Source: Pseudomonadota bacterium
Lineage (GTDB): Bacteria; Myxococcota_A; UBA796; UBA9615
Direction: 5' to 3'
DNA length: 64,000 nucleotides
Assembly (NCBI GenBank): GCA_024229515.1
Contig: JAAESI010000095.1
Location: forward strand, 32,955 to 96,954
The notes beneath the pieces are model-generated. The model did no database searches. It had not been told where the DNA came from and saw only the letters and a program-made list of their open reading frames with translations. The stretch's first letter is position 1. Each line of letters starts with the position of its first letter. Below are positions 58,151 through 64,000 of the stretch, piece after piece. Both the position numbers and the translations under genes were made by a program.

Positions 58151-58906
58151 CTGCGCCCGCGCATCGTCCTGGTGCGGCCTCTGTACGGAGGCAACGTCGG
58201 CGCCGCCGGACGCGCGATGGCGAACATGGGGTTGGAAGACCTCAGGATCGTCGATCCCCAGTACACATCGGACCGCGAAGTCACCCTGATGGCCAAGGGC
58301 GCCGCCCGCATCATGGGGGCGGCCCAGCGTCACGATTCGGTGGCTGAGGCGGTGGGCGACTGCACCGTGGTGGTCGCGTGCACCGCCCGCCCCCGGAGCT
58401 GGAAGGCGTGGAAGCTCCTGGATCCCGAGCAGTCGGCCCAGCTGCTCCTGGAAGCCGGCGCAGAGGACGGTCCCGTCGCCATCATGTTCGGCAGCGAGGA
58501 CCGCGGCCTGCTCCAGTCCGAGCTCGAGTACGCGACCCACCTGTGCCACATCCCCACCGGACCGGAGCACAGCAGCCTCAACCTCTCGCAGGCGGTGCTG
58601 CTGATGGGCTGGGAGTGCGCTCGAGCCCGCGGCGGGCTGCAGCGGCGGCCCGCCCGGAAGCGCAAGCGGGAACCGGTCCCGATGAACCAGGTGGTGGGGG
58701 CGTCGGACCAGATCGGGGCGCTGCTGGACCAGATCGACTTCTTCCGGGGCAAGAACCGCGACCAGAGCCTGACGACGATCCGCCAGGCGATACTCCGCGG
58801 GGAGATGACCGACACGGAGATTCACTTCCTGCGGGGGATCGTGAACAAGCTGCGCTGGTACGTGGACCACGGACCGCGCAAGGGAGACCCCGAGCCTGAT
58901 GCGTAG
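58151..58906 (+). CDS. trmJ: TrmH-family (TrmJ-like) tRNA/rRNA methyltransferase, probable CTG start
   Basis: About 251 residues, a SPOUT/SpoU 2'-O-methyltransferase using SAM. Motifs: VRPLYGGNVGAAGRAMANMG, PVAIMFGSEDRGLLQSEL and SSLNLSQAVLLMGWECARA. The usual N-terminal strand (IRIVLV in TrmJ) is encoded upstream of the first GTG (58172): a CTG at 58151, two bases after the DnaK stop, gives LRPRIVLVRPLYGG, restoring that strand. So the gene probably starts at CTG; a GTG start would remove a core strand. The C-terminal helical extension (TDTEIHFLRGIVNKLRWYVD) is the TrmJ dimer tail. Confidence 0.85.
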   Translation: MRPRIVLVRPLYGGNVGAAGRAMANMGLEDLRIVDPQYTSDREVTLMAKGAARIMGAAQRHDSVAEAVGDCTVVVACTARPRSWKAWKLLDPEQSAQLLLEAGAEDGPVAIMFGSEDRGLLQSELEYATHLCHIPTGPEHSSLNLSQAVLLMGWECARARGGLQRRPARKRKREPVPMNQVVGASDQIGALLDQIDFFRGKNRDQSLTTIRQAILRGEMTDTEIHFLRGIVNKLRWYVDHGPRKGDPEPDA

Positions 58907-61900
58907 CGTCGGCCTCGCCGCCGTCGTGGCGCTGGCCTACTTCCTCGCGGGGAGGGCCGCTCTGCTGCTGGCCATCCCGCCGGGGTACGCGACGGCGATC
59001 TGGCCGGCCGCCGGGATCGCGCTGGCCGCAGCGGTGGTGTGTGGACCGCGGGTGCTGCCCGGCGTGCTGGTGGGCTCGCTTGCGGTCAACCTGAGCAGCA
59101 GCTTCGACCCCGCCGCTCCCGCGGCGATGTGGGGGGAGGCCGGCATCGCCGCGGTCATCGCGGTCGGGGCGACGGCCCAGGCGGGCCTCGGCGCGCTGCT
59201 GTTCCGCGCCCTCTGCACCTACCCGGGCACCCTCGACGAGGACCGTGACCCCATCGCGTTCGCGGCGATCGTGGCGCCCGTCAGCTGCCTGATCAATCCG
59301 ACCGTCGGCGTGCTCGCGCTCGTCCAGACCGGCGTCCTCCCGGAGGCGGACGCAGCGTTCAACTGGGCAACGTGGTGGGTGGGCGACGCCATCGGGGTGC
59401 TGATCGCGACCCCGCTGACCCTGGTTGCGATCGGCGAACCGGCCGCCCCATGGCGGCGGCGGGCGCTCCCCGTGGCGCTTCCGCTCAGCCTCGTGATGGC
59501 CGTCGCCGTAGCCGCCTACGTGGCGGTCAGTGCGGTCGAACAGGACCGCATCGTTCAGGAGTATCGGTCGGAGGTGCAGCCGCTGGCGGCAGACCTGGAG
59601 CACCGGCGCAGCGCCGCGCTCGAGACGCTCGAGAGCATTCGTGGGCTCTTCGAGGCCACGGGAGACGTCAGCGAGCCCACCTTCCTGCACTTCACCGCCC
59701 GCCTGCTCGCCGCGAACCCGTCGATCCAGGCGCTTGGCTGGAACCCCGTGGTCACGGCGTCCGAGCGCGAAGCCCACGAGGCGGCGGCGCGGGCCCGCGG
59801 CCACACCGACTACCGGATCATCGAGCGAGACATCACCGGCCAGCTCGTCGCGGCTCCATCGCGGGACCGACACATCGCCGTGACCTACATCCAGCCGCTG
59901 GAGGGGAACGAGGCCGCACTCGGCTACGACATCTTGTCCAGCACCGGCGGCGCCAGGCGATCCAGTACGCCGCGCGGACCGGGGCGACGGCGGCCACGGC
60001 TGCGGTCACCCTGGTCCAGGGCGAGACCTCCAGGCGGGGCTTCCTTCTGGTCGCCCCCGTGAGGGATGGTGGGTCGATCCGTGGGTACGTCGTCGGTGTC
60101 TTCCGCCTCGAGCGGCTGCTCAGCGACGCGGTCTCCGACACCCACGGGAGCGTCATCGAGTTGGTGGACATCACCGACGCCGAGCTGCTGTCCCGCAGCC
60201 CCGGCGAGCCCGCAGATTCGTCCCTGTCCTCGAGCCGCAAGTACGACATGGGGGGGGCGCACCTGGGCGCTCACGTTCCAGCCCACCGCCGCCTGGGTCG
60301 CCGCCCACCGAAGCTGGCAGCCGTGGGCGCTGCTGGCGAGCAGCTTGTTGTTGTCTGGCCTGCTGGGCGTGCTCTTGCTGACCACGGTGGGGCGGAGCGA
60401 ACGGGTGCGCAGCCTCGTACAGGAACGCACGGCGTCGCTGGAGGAGGCTCGCGCCGAGGCGGAGGAGGCGGGCTCGGCCCGGGCGCTGTTCCTCGCCACG
60501 ATGATCCACGAAATCCGGACCCCGCTGAACGCGGTCCTGGGGATGACCGATCTGCTGCTGCAGTCCGACCTGGACGGGGAGGAGCAGGAGTACGCCTCCT
60601 CGGTGCGCGATGCCGGCCGGGATCTGCTCGCGGTGGTCAACGACATCCTGGACTTCAGCAAGATCGACGCGGGTCGCCTGGAGCTGGAAGAGCAGCCGTT
60701 CGACCTGACCCGCGTCGTGCGCGACGAGACCCGGATGTTCGGCGCCCAGGCCCAGGCCAAGGGACTCACGCTGACCTCTGAGGTCGACCCCGGCCGCCGC
60801 CCGCGGGTGGTTGGGGATCCCACCCGCCTCCGGCAGGTGCTGGCGAACCTGCTCAGCAACGCGATCAAGTTCACGTCCGACGGTCAGATCACCGTGCGCG
60901 CCAAGCAGCTGCGCCGAGCCGGAGGGCGCGCCGTCGTGCTCTTCGAGGTCCAGGACACGGGGGTCGGGATTCCCAGCGAGGCGATCGGCCGCCTCTTCGA
61001 CGCGTTCACGCAGGCCGGCTCGGACCGCCCGGCGCTACGGCGGCACCGGCCTGGGGCTCGCCATCTCGAGCCGGCTGACGACGATGATGGGCGGCGCGCT
61101 CGCGGTCTCCAGCGCCGTCGGCGTGGGGAGCAAGTTCCACTTCGAGCTCGACCTTCCCTGGACCGACGAGGGGGACTCGATCTCGGAGACCCTGGTCGTC
61201 ACGGACCGCCTCGACGGCATGCGGATCCTGGTCGTCGACGACAACGAGCTGAACCGGCTGCTCGCCCGCAAGCTGCTGGAGCGCGTCGGCGCCACGATCG
61301 AGGAAGAGCTCGATGGCGGCGACGCGGTGGCGCGGCTGGGCATCGAGCAGTTCGACGCGGTGCTGATGGACTGGCAGATGCCCACCATGGACGGCCTCGC
61401 CGCGACCCGCGCCATCCGCGCCCGGGAGAAGGAACTGCAGTGGCGGCGCACCCCGGTCATCGGGGTCAGCGCGCGGGCGCTCGCGGGGGACCGGGCCGCC
61501 TGCCTGGAGGCGGGCATGGACGAGTACATCGTCAAGCCGTTCCAGCGGGAGCACCTGATCGACGTGCTCGTGGACGTGGTGCACGGCACCGATCGCGACC
61601 GGAGGGGGGGGGCGACGGCGAAGACCTCGGGCCCTCGCCCGTGTTGGACCCGGTCAGCGTCGAAGACCTCCGCCTCCTCGAGGAGCACCAGCCGGGGATG
61701 CTCAAGGACACCCTCGTGCTGTTTGGTCAGACGCTGGAGGGCGACCTCGTGAGCATGGACGTGGCCGTCGCCCAGGGGGACGCCAACCGGCTGCTGCACG
61801 CCGCCCACCACCTCAAGTCCGCCGCCGGCGCGATCGGTGCGGCTCGCCTCATGCGCGCCGCCGATCGGGTCTGCCTGATCGCCCGAACACGGGATCTGGC

Positions 61901-61976
61901 CGGCATCGAAGGGCTCGTCGAAACGGTACGAACCGCCGGGAAAGAGGTCTCGGAGGCGCTCGCGGACCTGTCTTGA
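58899..61976 (+). pseudogene. Hybrid histidine kinase (MASE1-CHASE-HK-REC-Hpt) interrupted by four frameshifts
   Basis: The reading continues across three frames. MASE1 membrane region (58899 onward, PPGYATAIWPAAGIALAAAV) and a CHASE domain (LGWNPVVTASEREAHEAAAR) are followed by a shift near 59946. The CHASE remainder ends at a G8 run (60250-60257), where the frame moves again. The kinase core is then intact (MIHEIRTPLNAVLGM, N-box LRQVLANLLSNAIKFT). A third shift at about 61025 separates DAFTQAG from RRYGGTGLGLAI. The receiver (VLMDWQMPTMDG) runs until a G9 run (61604-61612), then a Hpt domain with AHHLKSAAGAIGA completes it. Single-base changes at G-runs would restore most of it, so errors or slippage are as likely as decay. 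Confidence 0.8.
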
Positions 61977-62009
61977 TACAGTCGCGCGGCCCGTGGACGA
62001 GGGGTTCGA

Positions 62010-62474
62010 ATGTCGCGATTGAGCTGGGACGAGTACTTCATGACGATCGCGTACCAGGTGGCCACCCGCGCCACCTGCGATCGCAAGCACGTCGGCGCCG
62101 TGATCGTGCGCAACAAGACGATCCTGTCGACCGGGTACAACGGCTCCATCCGCGGCCTCGAGCACTGCGACGACGCCGGCCACATGATGGAGGATGGCCA
62201 CTGCGTGCGGACGGTGCACGCCGAGGCCAACGCCATCGCCCAGGCGGCCCGCAACGGCGTGCGCATCGACGACTCGTCCATCTACGTGACCGCGTCTCCC
62301 TGCTGGGGCTGCTTCCGGCTGATCATGAACTCGGGCATCGGACGCATCGCGTTCGGCGAGTTCTACCGGGACCCCCGCATCTTCGAATACTGCGAACGGC
62401 TCGGCATCGAGCTGGTGGACCTGCAGCATGTCTCCCCGTCCGTGGTGGAACAGCTGTCGGCCCCCGCGGGTTGA
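62010..62474 (+). CDS. Deoxycytidylate (dCMP) deaminase
   Basis: A 154-residue zinc deaminase that converts dCMP to dUMP, feeding dTMP synthesis. The zinc/catalytic motif VHAEANAIAQAA (HAE) and PCWGCFRLI (PCxxC) are intact, with SRLSWDEYFMTIAYQVATRA the typical dCMP deaminase N-terminus and TGYNGSIRGLEHCDD the substrate region. The GAGGGG before the ATG is a fair ribosome site. Confidence 0.93.
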   Translation: MSRLSWDEYFMTIAYQVATRATCDRKHVGAVIVRNKTILSTGYNGSIRGLEHCDDAGHMMEDGHCVRTVHAEANAIAQAARNGVRIDDSSIYVTASPCWGCFRLIMNSGIGRIAFGEFYRDPRIFEYCERLGIELVDLQHVSPSVVEQLSAPAG

Positions 62475-62503
62475 TCTCATACCCCCGCGAAGGAGTGGAC
62501 TGA

Positions 62504-63766
<1,263 letters not shown>

Positions 63767-63770
63767 CTCC

Positions 63771-63815
63771 CCTCGCAAGGGGTGTCAGACCCTGCGAGGT
63801 TGCGATCTTGCGAGG
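63771..63815. terminator. Inverted repeat after murA, possible terminator
   Basis: CCTCGCAAG (63771-63779) and CTTGCGAGG (63807-63815) are perfect inverted arms, with an additional TGCGAGG copy between them. A smaller stem CCCCT-cgca-AGGGG overlaps the left arm. No T-run follows, so intrinsic termination is uncertain; it may instead be a regulatory hairpin for the next gene. Confidence 0.35.
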
Positions 63816-63934
63816 TCAGCGTCCGACTTTCGGTGCGGTAGCGCGCCGAAACTCGGACCCTGGCAGGCGTAGTCTTCCCATACAACGTTCTTGTGCTCTG
63901 TATGAGCGCGATGTGTGAAATGTGGGGAGACGAG

Positions 63935-64000
63935 ATGGCCCGACGCAAGCCCAAGAACCTCAAGCTCGGCGCGGTGGGTGTCTACGTCGTCCGGGGTCCC
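63935..64000 (+). CDS. Unidentified protein, partial (3' end off the right edge)
   Basis: Only 22 codons are visible: MARRKPKNLKLGAVGVYVVR, then G-P. The ATG at 63935 is preceded by GGGGAGA at good spacing; in-frame ATGs at 63902, 63911 and 63920 would add up to 11 residues. The basic N-terminus followed by beta-like residues gives no reliable family. Confidence 0.5.
   Translation, partial: MARRKPKNLKLGAVGVYVVRGP

Noticed and set aside
60066..61976. A separate histidine kinase gene starting at 60066
   Set aside because: The part before and after belongs to one MASE1/CHASE/HK/REC/Hpt design, and the breaks coincide with homopolymers.

Overview
The window comes from a GC-rich diderm bacterium, most likely of the Myxococcota or another delta-proteobacterial lineage. 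The evidence is a complete type IV pilus secretin and alignment block, a TamB-like protein, many lipoproteins and TPR proteins, a Hanks-type Ser/Thr kinase with an extracytoplasmic tail, a bactofilin-like protein, two DnaK paralogues, and the linkage of pilMNOPQ to aroK/aroB/aroQ and accB/accC. Genes are packed tightly, with many ATGA, GTGA and TAATG overlaps. No gene-free stretch exceeds about 215 bp; the largest are 18166-18378, 21469-21665 and 63767-63934.

Layout. (1) Positions 1-3456, minus strand: a TamB/AsmA-like protein cut by the left edge, divergent from a winged-helix/ATPase/TPR regulator (3516-5308) that is internally shortened and frameshifted. (2) Positions 5325-18165, minus strand: a 12-gene run pilM-N-O-P-Q, an aroK-aroB fusion, a lipoprotein, a TPR protein, aroQ, accB, accC and a large TPR protein, ending 14 bp before a tRNA-Gly(CCC). 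(3) Positions 18379-21468, plus strand: a membrane protein carrying a degenerate spermidine-synthase-like domain and TPRs. (4) Positions 21666-29852, minus strand: a sigma-54 response regulator, a TPR lipoprotein, four minor pilins and PilY1, which looks like a pilus-tip operon. (5) Positions 29879-34547, plus strand: three glycosyltransferases in overlapping frames, then a bactofilin-like poly-Asp protein. (6) Positions 34592-35653, minus strand: a chorismate mutase/DAHP synthase-like fusion whose synthase metal ligands look lost. (7) Positions 35733-41342, plus strand: four overlapping genes for secreted proteins (VWA lipoprotein, outer-membrane barrel, two TPR proteins), the best candidate here for an undescribed envelope system. 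(8) Positions 41346-45165, minus strand: a Ser/Thr kinase and a TPR lipoprotein. (9) Positions 45187-63766, plus strand: hemW, grpE, dnaK, a DnaJ-like protein, a periplasmic-binding protein, thiL, two CNNM/CorC-type proteins, a second DnaK, trmJ, a hybrid histidine kinase with several frameshifts, dCMP deaminase and murA. An unidentified gene starts at the right edge.

Together the genes describe a pilus machine with its tip and regulator, shikimate-pathway and fatty-acid-initiation genes riding in the pilus operon, and several envelope-assembly and chaperone modules. Frameshifts recur next to G or C homopolymers (near 4694, 47692, 59946, 60250 and 61604). They may be sequencing or assembly errors, slippage-prone switches, or real gene decay, and the sequence alone cannot decide. 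All functions are inferred from recognisable motifs and family knowledge; no database search was run.
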